DNA of 64,000 nt from JB111 sp049856175 (GCF_049856175.1 NZ_JBNDNA010000011.1:1-64000), one strand, 5' to 3'. Shown: positions 32,261-41,462, counted from the stretch's first letter. Numbers and translations: made by a program. Notes: generated from the sequence alone by a model not told the origin.

Positions 32261-35115
32261 GACCATGCCACCACGCCTCGACGCACGAGACCGACCGCCT
32301 CCCAGGCGGCGTGCGCGAGCTCGGGGCTCGGGGCGGCAGTCGCGATCTGGTCGAGGACGTCGAGCAGCTGCTTGCACTGGCGCACGAGGTCGCCCGCCCC
32401 GATGCCGGCCAGGTCGAGGACGTCGATCAGGTAGCCGCCCTGCGCCCACTCGAGGATGGCGCGGACGAGTGCGTCGTCCACGGGCTCGGTCGGGGGCAGG
32501 CCGTGCGCGCGCTCGAGGTCGGCGAGGCGGGCCGCGTGCCGGTGGGTGCGTCGGACGGCCTCGCCGAGGGGGCCCGGCGGCCGGGCGGCCCCGGCGGCCG
32601 CGAGGTCCGCGGTGCGGTTCGACGAGACGATCATCGAGGCCGCGGCCGCGAGCTCCGCGGGTGCGAGGCCGTCCCAGTCGCCCGAGCGCAGGCACTCCGC
32701 GAGCAGCAGGTCGCGCTCGGCGTAGATGCGGGCGAGCCACCGGCCGTCCTCGGTGACCGTCCGGCCCTGCTCGGTCCCCGTCTCGTCGTCGAGGTAGCCG
32801 AGCTCGCCGAGGACGTCGCACACGCGCACGAGGTCCTGAGCCACCGACCCGGTGCGCTGCTCGATGCGTCCGGTCAGGTCGGCAAGCTCGACCTTCGCCC
32901 GGGACCAGCGCCGGGCGACGCGCGCGTGGTTCTCGCGGTCGGAGCAGCCGTGGCAGGGGTGGGCGCGCAGGGCCTCCCGCACAGCCTCGGCCCGGGCGTG
33001 GGGGCCCGGGCCCGCCGGCGTCGCGCCGCCGTGCGCGCCCGGACCGGCCGGCGCGTCGCCGGCCGGCGCGCCCGCGCCGTGGCTCGGGGCGTCCGCCCGC
33101 GGGCGGGTCCCCTGCGCCAGGGCGTTGCGGAGCGAGGAGGCCAGGTCGCGGCGCTCGGTGGGGTTACGCGGGTTGAACCGCTTCGGGAGGGGGACCTTGG
33201 AGACCACGCGGAGCCCGTGCGGGACCTCGGTCGCGGTGAGCCGCCGGGCGCGCCGGTCGTCGCCCAGGACCTGGATCCCGACCCGGTCCATGCCCGCCTC
33301 GGCCGGCTCGAGGACGACGGCGTGCTCGGTGCGGCGGCCACGACCGAAGGCGACGACGTCGCCCCGGCGCACCGTCCGGAACGACGCCTCGGTCTCCCGG
33401 CGGCGGGCGGCGGCGCGAGACCTCGACTCCTCGCCCTCGGCCGCGGAGAGCTGCTCGCGCAGCTCCTGGTACTCGGCGAAGTCCCCGAGGTGGCAGCGCA
33501 TCTGCTCGGCGAGCTCCGCGACGGAGCGCTCGTGCTTACGCACCTGCCGGGCCAGGCCGACGGCGGACCGGTCGGCCTGGAACTGGGCGAACGACTGCTC
33601 GAGGACGTGCCGGGCGCGGGTGAGGTCGAGGCGCTGCAGCAGGTTGACGGCCATGTTGTAGGTGGGGCGGAACGCGGAGCGCAGGGGGTAGGTGCGGCGC
33701 GAGGCGAGGCCGGCCACGTGGGACGGGTCGACGCCGTCGGCGTAGAGCACGACGGCGTGGCCCTCGACGTCGATGCCCCGCCTGCCGGCCCGGCCCGTCA
33801 GCTGGGTGTATTCCCCCGGCGTGAGGGCCGTGTGCGCGGACCCGTCCCACTTGTCGAGCCGTTCGACGACGACGGACCGCGCGGGCATGTTGATGCCCAG
33901 GGCGAGGGTCTCGGTCGCGTAGACGACCTTGACGAGGCCGGCGGCGAACAGGTCCTCGACGACCTCCTTGAACACCGGCAGCATGCCCGCGTGGTGCGCG
34001 GCGACGCCCTGCTCGAGGGCGTGGGCCCACCGGTCGTAGCCGAGGACACCGAGGTCGGCGGGCGGCAGGGAGGCGGTGGCGGCCTCGTGGTGCCGGCGGA
34101 TCTCGGCGGCCTCCCGCGCGGTGGTGAGCCGCACGCCGGACCCGACCGTCTGCCGCACGGCGTCCTCGCAGCCGGCGCGCGAGAAGATGAAGACGATCGC
34201 CGGGAGCAGCGCCTGGTCGTCGAGGGCCCGTACCACGTCGGCCCGCGCCGGGCGCCGGACCGGCCGGGCGTCGTCGCGGCGGCTCTCGAGGTCCCGGCCC
34301 CGGCCCCGGGGGCGGTGACGCCGCTGCGGCCGTCCGTGCTGGCCGCGCGTGTGGCGGGACGCCCGTCGGACGGCCTCGAGGAGCTCGGGGCTCAGGGGCG
34401 GGTCCGCACCCACGTCGGTGGGGTCGACGTCGTGGGAGTACAGGTCGTGGATGCGGCGCCCCACCATGAGGTGCTGCCACAGCGGGACCGGGCGCCGCTC
34501 GGAGACGACGACGGCCGTGTCGCCGCGGACCTCGGTGAGCCAGTCGCCGAACTCCTCGGCGTTGGACACGGTCGCGGACAGCGAGACGATGCGCACGCGC
34601 TCGTCGAGGTGGAGGATGACCTCCTCCCACACGGGCCCGCGGAACCGGTCGGCGAGGTAGTGGACCTCGTCCATGACGACGAAGCCGAGCCCCTTGAGCG
34701 CCGGCGAGCCCGAGTAGAGCATGTTGCGCAGGACCTCGGTGGTCATGACGACGACGTCGGCGTCGCCGTCGATCGAGGTGTCCCCCGTGAGAAGACCGAC
34801 CCGGCCCTCGCCGTACCGGGCGCGGAGCTCGGTGAACTTCTGGTTGCTCAGCGCCTTGATCGGCGTCGTGTAGAAGGCCTTCCTGCCGCGGCGCAGAGCG
34901 AGGTGGACGGCGAACTCCCCCACGACGGTCTTGCCGGCACCGGTCGGCGCGGCCACGAGCGCGCCCCGGTCCTCGGCGACGGCGCGGCACGCCTCGACCT
35001 GGAACGGGTCCAGGGAGAACGCGAGCCCGGCCCGGAACTCGTCGAGCTCGAGCTCGGGGTCGACGCCGGCCGGTCGCCGGCGGGACGCGGCGTACCGCTC
35101 GGCGGGAGAGGTCAT
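32251..35115 (-). CDS. helY: HelY-like Ski2/Mtr4-type DEVH RNA/DNA helicase
   Basis: A 954-residue superfamily 2 helicase. Walker A AAPTGAGKTVV, motif Ib/II region TTEVLRNMLYSG and VMDEVHYLADRFRGPVWEE, SAT motif SLSATVSN, motifs V/VI ALGINMPARSVV and QLTGRAGRRGID. A C-terminal DSHCT-type helical domain follows. Two inserts stand out: a very Arg/His-rich stretch after the SAT region (HTRGQHGRPQRRHRPRGRGR) and a Gly/Ala/Pro-rich linker near residue 690. Start ATG 35115 has TAGCCT 7 nt upstream and no SD. Neighbours tatA-tatC-helY follow the usual actinobacterial order. Confidence 0.9.
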   Translation of the reverse strand: MTSPAERYAASRRRPAGVDPELELDEFRAGLAFSLDPFQVEACRAVAEDRGALVAAPTGAGKTVVGEFAVHLALRRGRKAFYTTPIKALSNQKFTELRARYGEGRVGLLTGDTSIDGDADVVVMTTEVLRNMLYSGSPALKGLGFVVMDEVHYLADRFRGPVWEEVILHLDERVRIVSLSATVSNAEEFGDWLTEVRGDTAVVVSERRPVPLWQHLMVGRRIHDLYSHDVDPTDVGADPPLSPELLEAVRRASRHTRGQHGRPQRRHRPRGRGRDLESRRDDARPVRRPARADVVRALDDQALLPAIVFIFSRAGCEDAVRQTVGSGVRLTTAREAAEIRRHHEAATASLPPADLGVLGYDRWAHALEQGVAAHHAGMLPVFKEVVEDLFAAGLVKVVYATETLALGINMPARSVVVERLDKWDGSAHTALTPGEYTQLTGRAGRRGIDVEGHAVVLYADGVDPSHVAGLASRRTYPLRSAFRPTYNMAVNLLQRLDLTRARHVLEQSFAQFQADRSAVGLARQVRKHERSVAELAEQMRCHLGDFAEYQELREQLSAAEGEESRSRAAARRRETEASFRTVRRGDVVAFGRGRRTEHAVVLEPAEAGMDRVGIQVLGDDRRARRLTATEVPHGLRVVSKVPLPKRFNPRNPTERRDLASSLRNALAQGTRPRADAPSHGAGAPAGDAPAGPGAHGGATPAGPGPHARAEAVREALRAHPCHGCSDRENHARVARRWSRAKVELADLTGRIEQRTGSVAQDLVRVCDVLGELGYLDDETGTEQGRTVTEDGRWLARIYAERDLLLAECLRSGDWDGLAPAELAAAASMIVSSNRTADLAAAGAARPPGPLGEAVRRTHRHAARLADLERAHGLPPTEPVDDALVRAILEWAQGGYLIDVLDLAGIGAGDLVRQCKQLLDVLDQIATAAPSPELAHAAWEAVGLVRRGVVAWSSV

Positions 35116-35122
35116 GCTGATC

Positions 35123-35128
35123 AGGCTA
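35123..35128 (-). promoter_or_regulatory. -10 hexamer TAGCCT for leaderless helY
   Basis: TAGCCT, seven bases, then ATG. No ribosome binding site. The hexamer lies in the 10-bp gap to the upstream lipid-kinase gene, so helY can be transcribed alone. Confidence 0.45.
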
Positions 35129-36124
35129 TGTCGCTCGCGTCGAGGTGCACACTCGCCACGCCCCCGGCGCGGCCTCGGCGACCAGCGGGCCCGCCCCCAC
35201 CTCCTCGCCGTCGGCCATTGCGACCGGCAGTGACCGGCCGTGCTCGGGGGCGTCGTGGATCTCGACCCGCCGTCCGCGCGAGACGTGCACGGGGTCCAGC
35301 CCCACGTGCGAGCCGCCCGCGAAGCGAGGGAAGAGCGTCGCGATCGTGGGGCGTCCCACGGCGTCGATGTGGACGACGTCGAGCATGCCGTCGCCCGGGT
35401 CCGCGCCGGGGGCGACCTCGAGGCCGCCACCGATGAGCGGGGTGTTGGACACCGAGACCAGCGTCGTCGGCCCGGTGCGGACCTCGCCGTCGACGTCCAC
35501 GCGCGCGCCGTAGGGGCGGAAGCGCATCGTCTCGACAGCGGTCGCCCGCACGTACTTCGCTCCCCCGCGCGGCCAGCGGTAGCGGTTGGCCGTGAGGTTG
35601 ACCTGGGCGGCGAACCCGACGACGAGGGACGACGCGCACCAGCGCACGTCCTCGCCGCCCGGGACGAGGCCGAGGCGGTCACCGGCGGCGTGGCGCCCGA
35701 GCGGCGCACCGGGGCGGGCGACGCGGACGGCGTCCATCGCGCGTGGCGCCGCGGACCGGTCGCGCGGGTCGAGGGCCGCGTGGATGATGCGCAGCGAGTC
35801 GACGTGGCGGCCGACGGGCAGGCCGAGCGCCCGGGCGACGTCGTTCCCGGAGCCGACCGACACGAGCCCGAGGGGGACGTCGGTGCCGGCCACGGCGTTG
35901 AGGCCGAGGTGGGCCATGCCGTCCCCGCCGACGACGACGAGGGCGTCGATCCGGCCCTCGCGCGCGGCGGCGTGCGCGCGGGCCAGCGCGTGCAGGGCGT
36001 TCGCGGAGGTGAGGTCGTCGGTGATCGCGAGGTCGGCCAGGACGGCCCGGACCTCGCTCGCCACGCGCGAGCCGTTGCCGGCGCCGGCGGAGGGGTTGAT
36101 GACGAGCCCGACGCGCGCGGTCAT
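35126..36124 (-). CDS. diacylglycerol/lipid kinase family protein
   Basis: A 332-residue DAGK-catalytic (NAD-kinase-like fold) protein. The N-terminal NPSAGAGNG and VVVGGDGMAHLGLNAVAG hold the nucleotide-binding GGDG motif; GSGNDVARALGLP follows. The C-terminal beta-sandwich contains NTPLIGGGLEVAPGADPGDGMLDVV. It phosphorylates a lipid or sphingoid substrate at the membrane. Its start overlaps the tatC stop (ATGA). Confidence 0.87.
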   Translation of the reverse strand: MTARVGLVINPSAGAGNGSRVASEVRAVLADLAITDDLTSANALHALARAHAAAREGRIDALVVVGGDGMAHLGLNAVAGTDVPLGLVSVGSGNDVARALGLPVGRHVDSLRIIHAALDPRDRSAAPRAMDAVRVARPGAPLGRHAAGDRLGLVPGGEDVRWCASSLVVGFAAQVNLTANRYRWPRGGAKYVRATAVETMRFRPYGARVDVDGEVRTGPTTLVSVSNTPLIGGGLEVAPGADPGDGMLDVVHIDAVGRPTIATLFPRFAGGSHVGLDPVHVSRGRRVEIHDAPEHGRSLPVAMADGEEVGAGPLVAEAAPGAWRVCTSTRAT

Positions 36125-36960
36125 GCGGGGTCCTCCGTGGCGGTCGTCGGTGCGGCTGTGGCCCCGGTGGGGCCGTCGGCGCCGGTTGCGGCGGTGGCCG
36201 CTGACCGGTCGCGGCGGGCACGGATGCGCTCCAGCACCGCGCACACGCCGATCGCCCCGAAGTACAGCACGAGGATCGGCATGGCCATGGCGATCATCGA
36301 CCACGCGTCGGGCAGCGGGTTCGCGAAGGCGGCGAAGACGAACGCGCCGATGATCGCCCAGCGCCAGCCCCGCAGGAAGGTCCGGGCCCGCACGAGGCGG
36401 GCCGCGCCGAGCCCGACCATGACGACGGGCACGAGGAACGCCACGCCGAAGACGACGAGCACCCGGAGGACGAACACGAGGTAGGACCGGGCGTCGACGA
36501 GGCTCGTGCCCTGCTCGGGCACGAAGGACGTGAGGATCTCGACGACGTGCGGCACGAGCATCCACGCGAACGCACCGCCGGCGAGGAACAGCGCCGCGCC
36601 GGTGAGGGCGAAGGCGGCGGCCGTGAGGCGCTCCCCGCGGTGCATGGCGGGCGAGAGGAACAACCACAGCTGACCGACCCACCACGGCGAGGTGAGGAAC
36701 AGCCCGATGACGACGGCGACCTGGACGCGCAGGTCGAACGCGGAACCCAGCGTGGTGAAGTTCAGGCCCGCGAGCGCGCCGTCCGCCCGGGCGACGTTGA
36801 GCGGCGCGGACACGGACTCGAGGACCGGGTCGTAGAGGAACCAGCCGGCCACGGCGCCGAGCAGGACGCCCGCGAGCGCGTAGAGGAGACGACGGCGCAG
36901 CTCACCGAGGTGCGCACGCAGCGGCATCCGTCCCTCGGGGTTGCGCCTGCGGCGCGCCAC
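36121..36960 (-). CDS. tatC: twin-arginine translocase subunit TatC
   Basis: A 279-residue membrane protein with six helices. The N-terminal RMPLRAHLGELRRRLLYAL matches the TatC signature, followed by SPWWVGQLWLFLSPAMHRGER and FANPLPDAWSMIAMAMPILVLY. It recognises the twin-Arg signal. GTG 36960 chosen; an inner ATG at codon 12 (MPLRAH) is possible. It is 3 nt from the tatA stop. The Ala/Thr-rich cytoplasmic tail is not conserved. Confidence 0.93.
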   Translation of the reverse strand: MARRRRNPEGRMPLRAHLGELRRRLLYALAGVLLGAVAGWFLYDPVLESVSAPLNVARADGALAGLNFTTLGSAFDLRVQVAVVIGLFLTSPWWVGQLWLFLSPAMHRGERLTAAAFALTGAALFLAGGAFAWMLVPHVVEILTSFVPEQGTSLVDARSYLVFVLRVLVVFGVAFLVPVVMVGLGAARLVRARTFLRGWRWAIIGAFVFAAFANPLPDAWSMIAMAMPILVLYFGAIGVCAVLERIRARRDRSAATAATGADGPTGATAAPTTATEDPA

Positions 36961-36963
36961 CGG

Positions 36964-37368
36964 CTACCCGGCGGAGCCGGAGGGCGGCTGCTGCCGACCG
37001 GGGGCGTGCGTGCTCGGTGGCCGGGAGGACGCGTGGTCGTCCGGGGCACGGTCGTCATCGGAGCCCGCCGGGCGCGGATCCGGTGCTCCCCCGCGTGGCG
37101 ACCGGCCGCCGTCTCCCTCACCCCCGGGTGCCCGACCACGGTCGTCGATGCCACCGTCTCCCGTGCCACCGTGGGCGCCGGGGTCCTGGTCCGCGCGGCC
37201 GGACGGCGCGTCGTCGTCCTCGCGCAGCTCGCGGACCTCCTTCTTGAACACCTTGAGCGACTTCCCGATCGACGAGGCGATGTCGGGCAGCCGCGAGGCG
37301 CCGAAGACGAGCAGGATCACCACGACGAGCACGAGGATGTGCATCGGCTGGAGGCCGTTGCGGAACAT
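36964..37368 (-). CDS. tatA: twin-arginine translocase subunit TatA
   Basis: 134 residues. One membrane helix (LVLVVVILLVFGASRLPDIA), then an amphipathic helix SSIGKSLKVFKKEVREL, then a long unstructured Asp/Gly/Pro/Ser tail of about 85 residues. TatA oligomers form the translocation path. ATG 37368 has AAGG about 8 nt upstream; GTG 37377 is the alternative. The start of the divergent phosphodiesterase is only 30 bp away. Confidence 0.9.
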   Translation of the reverse strand: MFRNGLQPMHILVLVVVILLVFGASRLPDIASSIGKSLKVFKKEVRELREDDDAPSGRADQDPGAHGGTGDGGIDDRGRAPGGEGDGGRSPRGGAPDPRPAGSDDDRAPDDHASSRPPSTHAPGRQQPPSGSAG

Positions 37369-37398
37369 GGCGGTCACCTTCGTCGGGGAGGATGGAAC

Positions 37399-38220
37399 AT
37401 GCCCAGGATAGACGCCCGCGCCGGATCAGGACCGGAGGGCGGGGCGGCGGACGACCACCTCGAGGTCCTCGGGCACCGCGGGGCGTCCGCCGAGCGCCGC
37501 GAGAACACGCTCCCGGCGTTCGTCCGCGCGGTCGAGGTCGGTGCCGACGGCGTGGAGCTCGACACGCACCTGTCGGCGGACGGGGTGCCGGTGGTCCGGC
37601 ACGACCTGCTGATCGGCCGCCGGGCCACGCGCGAGCTGACGGCGGACGAGCTGGGGCGCCTCGGCGTCCCCACGCTCGTCGCCGCGCTCGACGCGATCGA
37701 GGTGGCGGCCGGGGATGCCGGGAGCGACCCGTGGGTGCTCGTCGAGATCAAGTCGGCCCCCGACGGCTCCCTCCCGTGCGCCACGCCGCGCGAGGTCGTG
37801 GCCGCCGTCGGTCAGGTGCTGGCGGGCCGCTCCGGCGGGCCGGGGTGCGTGCTCGAGTCGTTCGACCGGGCGGTGCTGGCCGCGGCGGCCGAGCTGCTGC
37901 CCGCGCTCCCCCGCGCCGTGCTCGCCGACGGTCCGTCCACCGCGGCAGGCTCGCCGTTCCTCGGGCCCGCGACCGAGGCGTGGGGAGATCCCGACCCGGT
38001 CGCGGCCGCCCGTGCTCTCGGCGCTCTCGCCATCGCTCCCCGGCACACCTGGTTGGGTCCGGAGCTCGCCTCCCGCGCGCGGGAGGCCGGCCTGGAGACA
38101 TGGGCGTGGACGGTCAACTCGGTGACCCGCGCCGCGCGGGTGCGGGCGCTCGGGGCGAGCGTGGTCATCACGGACGACCCCGCCCGGATGGTCCCGGCCC
38201 TGCACCCGGGGCGGGAGTAG
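37399..38220 (+). CDS. glycerophosphodiester phosphodiesterase family protein
   Basis: A 273-residue cytoplasmic GDPD TIM barrel. LGHRGASAERRENTLPAF carries the catalytic His/Arg and Glu; VELDTHLSADGVPVVRHD has the Glu/Asp metal ligands and second His; WVLVEIKS the next Glu; ETWAWTVNSVTRAARVRALG is the usual C-terminal motif. It splits glycerophosphodiesters to glycerol-3-phosphate and an alcohol. ATG 37399 has GGGGAGG 8 nt upstream. Divergent from tatA, convergent with pafBC. Confidence 0.9.
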   Translation: MPRIDARAGSGPEGGAADDHLEVLGHRGASAERRENTLPAFVRAVEVGADGVELDTHLSADGVPVVRHDLLIGRRATRELTADELGRLGVPTLVAALDAIEVAAGDAGSDPWVLVEIKSAPDGSLPCATPREVVAAVGQVLAGRSGGPGCVLESFDRAVLAAAAELLPALPRAVLADGPSTAAGSPFLGPATEAWGDPDPVAAARALGALAIAPRHTWLGPELASRAREAGLETWAWTVNSVTRAARVRALGASVVITDDPARMVPALHPGRE

Positions 38221-38223
38221 CCC

Positions 38224-38253
38224 GCGGCTGCTCGGCCCTCGTCGCTCAGCCGC
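38224..38253. terminator. hairpin between convergent GDPD and pafBC genes
   Basis: GCGGCTG-N16-CAGCCGC; the right arm overlaps the pafBC stop codon. Candidate bidirectional terminator in a 25-bp intergenic gap. Confidence 0.35.
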
Positions 38254-40303
38254 CGTAGCGCCGCAGTGCCGCGCGGGCGGCCGCGCGCACCCGCTCGGCC
38301 TGCTCCTCGGGTCCGATCGCGGTGACCTCCTCGCCCAGGTCGAGCATCGCCCCGACGAACCAGGCCCGGTCGGCCACGCGCAGCCGGACCCGCACACCGC
38401 CGTCCGCGAGGTCCTCGGTCGCGATCGACGGCACGGTCTCGGCGAACGGCCGGGCCGCCGACGTCAGCTCGACGACGACCTCCTCGCCGATGTCACCGAC
38501 CTGCCCGGTGCGCTCCGGCCACGGGTGCTCCTCGACCGGTGTGTCGGTGATGTCCGCGGTGACGATCCGGTCGACCCGGAAGGTCCGCGGCGCCCCGGCG
38601 CGCAGGCACCATGCGGAGAGCAACCAGTCGTCCGCGTCGAGGACGAGTGAGCGCGGATCGACGTCGCGCTCGGTGCGCACGTCGCCGCCGGAGACGTAGA
38701 CCAGGTGCAGGCGCCGTTCCAGCCGCAGCGCCTCTCGCGCGCGCGACAGCGCGACCGGGTCGGCACCGGGCACCGCCACGTCGATCGCCCGCGCGACCGT
38801 CGACGCCGTGCCCGCGGCGACCTCGAGCTTGTCCGCGAGACCGTCGATGAGGGCGGTGGGCATCCCGACCGAGCCCGCGACGGCGCGCAGCGGCCCGAGG
38901 GCGACGAGCAGGAGGACGGCCTCGTCCGTGGTGAGCCGCAGCGGGCGGGCGAGCCCCTGGTCGTTCGCCAGCGAGATCACGCCGGACTCGAAGGCGTCGA
39001 CGGAGAAGTCGATGAGGTCGTCGTGCTGGTAGCCGGGCAGGCCGGTCACCCACAGCAGCTCGACGTCGGCGATGACCTGCTTCTCACTGACCCCGAAGTG
39101 CTCGGCGAGCTCGGTGACGCTCTGGTCGCCCTTCTCGTGGAGCCGCAGGACCAGCGAGAGCAGCCGGGCCAGCCGGTCCTCGGCCCCCTCGCGACGCGGG
39201 GCGGGCTTGGTCGGGGCCGTGGTGCCCGTCTCCTCGGCGACGGGCGCCGAGGAGACCGGCACCGCGGCCGCGCGCGCGAGCCGGCGCCGCACGGCGTCGA
39301 CGAGTGCCGGCGGCGCGAGGGCGAGGGCCACGTCCCCGAGCGCCGCGACGTCGCCGGCCAGCCCCTCGAGGTCGTCGGTCGTGAGGTCGAGGACGTCCCA
39401 GCCGTCCGGGACGAGGTCGGTGGCGGGCGCGGGATCCCTGTCCGCCGCGTGCCCGTCGGCAGCGCCACTGTCCGCCGCGTCCCCGTCGGCGGCGTCGCGG
39501 CCCTCGCCCGCCCGTGCGCGCACCACGGCCCCCCGTCCCGGCGCGAGCGCGAGGCTCGCCTCGGCCCGCTGACGACGCGACGCGCTCAGCACGGCCGACA
39601 GGTCGAGGTCCGCGGGTGCGGGCACACGCTCCGGGGCCTCGGCGTCGCTCACCCTCCCGCGCACGCGCGAGAGGTGGAAGACCCGGACGGCGCCCCGGTC
39701 GTGGTCGTGTCCCACGAGGTACCAGGAGCGTCCGCGTGCGGCCAGTCGCCACGGGTCCACGAGGCGGGTGCTCAGCTCGCCCGTCGAGGCGGCCCGGTAG
39801 TCGAACCGGACGGCACGTCCCGTCTCCAGCGCGTCGAGGAGCGCCGTGAAGGCCGGGCCCGGCTCGGCCAGCCCCACGCCGGTCCGGCCCCCGGGGCCGC
39901 CGGAGCGGACCTCGGGGGCCAGCCCGCGCAGCTTCGTCAGTCCGCGCTGGGCGGGAGCGCTCGTGGCGGCGTCCCGCCAGACCCCGGCGGCCGCGGCGAG
40001 GACCGCGGCCTCCTCGGCGGTCGGCTCGAGCTCCGCGACGCTCTCGTCGTCCCCGCCGAGCCGGTAGGCGATGTCGGTGAGGTGGACGGGTGAGACGGTG
40101 GTGAGCAGCGGGACGCCCAGCGAGCGCAGCGAGTCCTTGTCGCGCTCGAACATCCGCTCGAACGCGTCGTCCTTCTGGCCGCCGTAGCCGTGGACGAGTC
40201 GCCGCACGTCGGACTTGGACAGGCCGCGCTCGGTGGACCTCAGCGCGGCGAGGAGGTTGAGGAGTCGCTCCTCCTTGGTCACCCGGACCTTCGGCTCGCT
40301 CAC
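38246..40303 (-). CDS. pafBC: PafBC: naturally fused pair of WYL-domain regulators
   Basis: 685 residues holding two HTH-WYL-WCX units in one chain, usually two genes (pafB, pafC). Unit one: HTH KEERLLNLLAALRSTERGLSKSD, WYL with VRFDYRAASTGELSTRLVDPW. Unit two: HTH LVLRLHEKGDQSVTELAEHFGVSEKQV, WYL with LHLVYVSGGDVRTERDVDPRSLV. PafBC activates LexA-independent DNA-damage genes in actinobacteria. The inter-unit linker has a degenerate repeat DAADGDAADSGAADGHAAD. Start GTG 40303 has TAGCGT 6 nt upstream and no SD: a leaderless mRNA. Confidence 0.9.
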   Translation of the reverse strand: MSEPKVRVTKEERLLNLLAALRSTERGLSKSDVRRLVHGYGGQKDDAFERMFERDKDSLRSLGVPLLTTVSPVHLTDIAYRLGGDDESVAELEPTAEEAAVLAAAAGVWRDAATSAPAQRGLTKLRGLAPEVRSGGPGGRTGVGLAEPGPAFTALLDALETGRAVRFDYRAASTGELSTRLVDPWRLAARGRSWYLVGHDHDRGAVRVFHLSRVRGRVSDAEAPERVPAPADLDLSAVLSASRRQRAEASLALAPGRGAVVRARAGEGRDAADGDAADSGAADGHAADRDPAPATDLVPDGWDVLDLTTDDLEGLAGDVAALGDVALALAPPALVDAVRRRLARAAAVPVSSAPVAEETGTTAPTKPAPRREGAEDRLARLLSLVLRLHEKGDQSVTELAEHFGVSEKQVIADVELLWVTGLPGYQHDDLIDFSVDAFESGVISLANDQGLARPLRLTTDEAVLLLVALGPLRAVAGSVGMPTALIDGLADKLEVAAGTASTVARAIDVAVPGADPVALSRAREALRLERRLHLVYVSGGDVRTERDVDPRSLVLDADDWLLSAWCLRAGAPRTFRVDRIVTADITDTPVEEHPWPERTGQVGDIGEEVVVELTSAARPFAETVPSIATEDLADGGVRVRLRVADRAWFVGAMLDLGEEVTAIGPEEQAERVRAAARAALRRYGG

Positions 40304-40307
40304 CCCC

Positions 40308-40333
40308 TCACGCTACCGGCGGAGGTAGCGTGA
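40308..40333. promoter_or_regulatory. symmetrical divergent leaderless promoter (pafBC / DUF3866)
   Basis: TCACGCTACC (40308-40317) and GGTAGCGTGA (40324-40333) form a perfect 10-bp inverted repeat around GGCGGA. Each arm contains TAGCGT, read outward, followed by six bases and a GTG start (40303 minus, 40338 plus). Both genes would give leaderless transcripts from mirrored -10 boxes. The dyad could also be an operator, perhaps autoregulatory. Confidence 0.6.
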
Positions 40334-40337
40334 CGAC

Positions 40338-41462
40338 GTGATCCTGTGGCGCGCCGGGACGGTGCTCTCCCTTCGACGCGAGTGGTCGGGCGCCGTCGAG
40401 CTCGAGGTCGACGTGGACGGGCGGTCCGTGCGCGCACTCGCCTACCCGGCGCTCGTCGGCTCGCCCGTGCCCGGCGACCGGGTTCTGCTCAACGTCACCG
40501 CCCTTAAGAAGGGCCTCGGCACCGGGGGCTACGCCCTCGTCGTCGCCCTGCCCGACCGGCTCCCGGCCGACCCCCCGCCCGGGCCCGGCCATCTCGTCAA
40601 GGCGCGCTACACGCCGGGGCAGGTGATGGTGCTCGGCGTCGACGAGCAGGAGTCCGCCCACCACGGCACCCTCGAGGACGCCGACGACCTCGGCGGGACG
40701 CCCGTCGTCGTGGCCGACCTGCACTCCGCACTGCCGGCCGTGGTGGCCGGCGTGCACGCGGTCCGGCCGGGCGCACGCGTCGCCTCGCTCATGACGGACG
40801 GCGGCGCCCTGCCCGCCTGGTTCTCGCGAACGGGGGCGGCTCTCAAGGACACGGGCCTGATCATCGGCACCGTCACGGTCGGTCAGGCGTTCGGCGGCGA
40901 CGTCGAGGCCGTCACCGTGCACACCGGCCTGCTCGGCGCTCGCCTCGTGCTGGAGGCGGACGTCGTCGTCGTCGCCCAGGGGCCCGGCAACCTCGGCACC
41001 GGCACACGCTGGGGCTTCTCCGGGGTCGCCGCGGGCGAGGCGCTCAACGCGGCCACCGCCCTGCGGGGGCGCGGCATCGCCGTCCTGCGCATGTCCGGCA
41101 CGGACGCGCGCGAACGTCACCTGGGGCTGTCCCACCACTCCGTGACCGCGCTGGGGCGGGTCGCGCTGGCGCCGAGCGACGTCGTCGTGCCCGGCGGGCT
41201 GTCCTGGCCCGGCGAGGACCTGTCCCCGCTGGTGGAGGCGCGGCTCGTCGACACCCTGGACGGCCGCCACCGGCGCGTCGACCTCGACGTCCGTGGGGAT
41301 AGGGCCTCCGGCGCGCCGGACCTGCTCGCCGCGCTGCGGGGCGTCGAGGAGGCCGCGGGGCTACGCCTGTCGACGATGGGGCGCGACCTCGATGCCGATC
41401 CCGTCCCGTTCCTCGCGGCGGCGGCCGCCGGCGCGCACGCGGGGAGCCTGCTGGACCGCTGA
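40338..41462 (+). CDS. DUF3866 family protein
   Basis: A 374-residue soluble protein, conserved in actinobacteria but of unknown function. Recurrent segments: GHLVKARYTPGQVMVLGVDEQ, VVVADLHSALPAVVAGV, ASLMTDGGALPAWFSRT, GTVTVGQAFGGDVEAVTVH, VVVAQGPGNLGTGTRWGFSG and RMSGTDARERHLGLSHHS. No signal peptide or membrane segment. GTG 40338 chosen from the leaderless promoter 6 nt upstream. Divergent from pafBC. Confidence 0.8.
   Translation: MILWRAGTVLSLRREWSGAVELEVDVDGRSVRALAYPALVGSPVPGDRVLLNVTALKKGLGTGGYALVVALPDRLPADPPPGPGHLVKARYTPGQVMVLGVDEQESAHHGTLEDADDLGGTPVVVADLHSALPAVVAGVHAVRPGARVASLMTDGGALPAWFSRTGAALKDTGLIIGTVTVGQAFGGDVEAVTVHTGLLGARLVLEADVVVVAQGPGNLGTGTRWGFSGVAAGEALNAATALRGRGIAVLRMSGTDARERHLGLSHHSVTALGRVALAPSDVVVPGGLSWPGEDLSPLVEARLVDTLDGRHRRVDLDVRGDRASGAPDLLAALRGVEEAAGLRLSTMGRDLDADPVPFLAAAAAGAHAGSLLDR

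Noticed and set aside
32101..35436. 1111-residue plus-strand frame opposite helY
   Set aside because: Antisense to a helicase with all SF2 motifs; composition typical of shadow frames.
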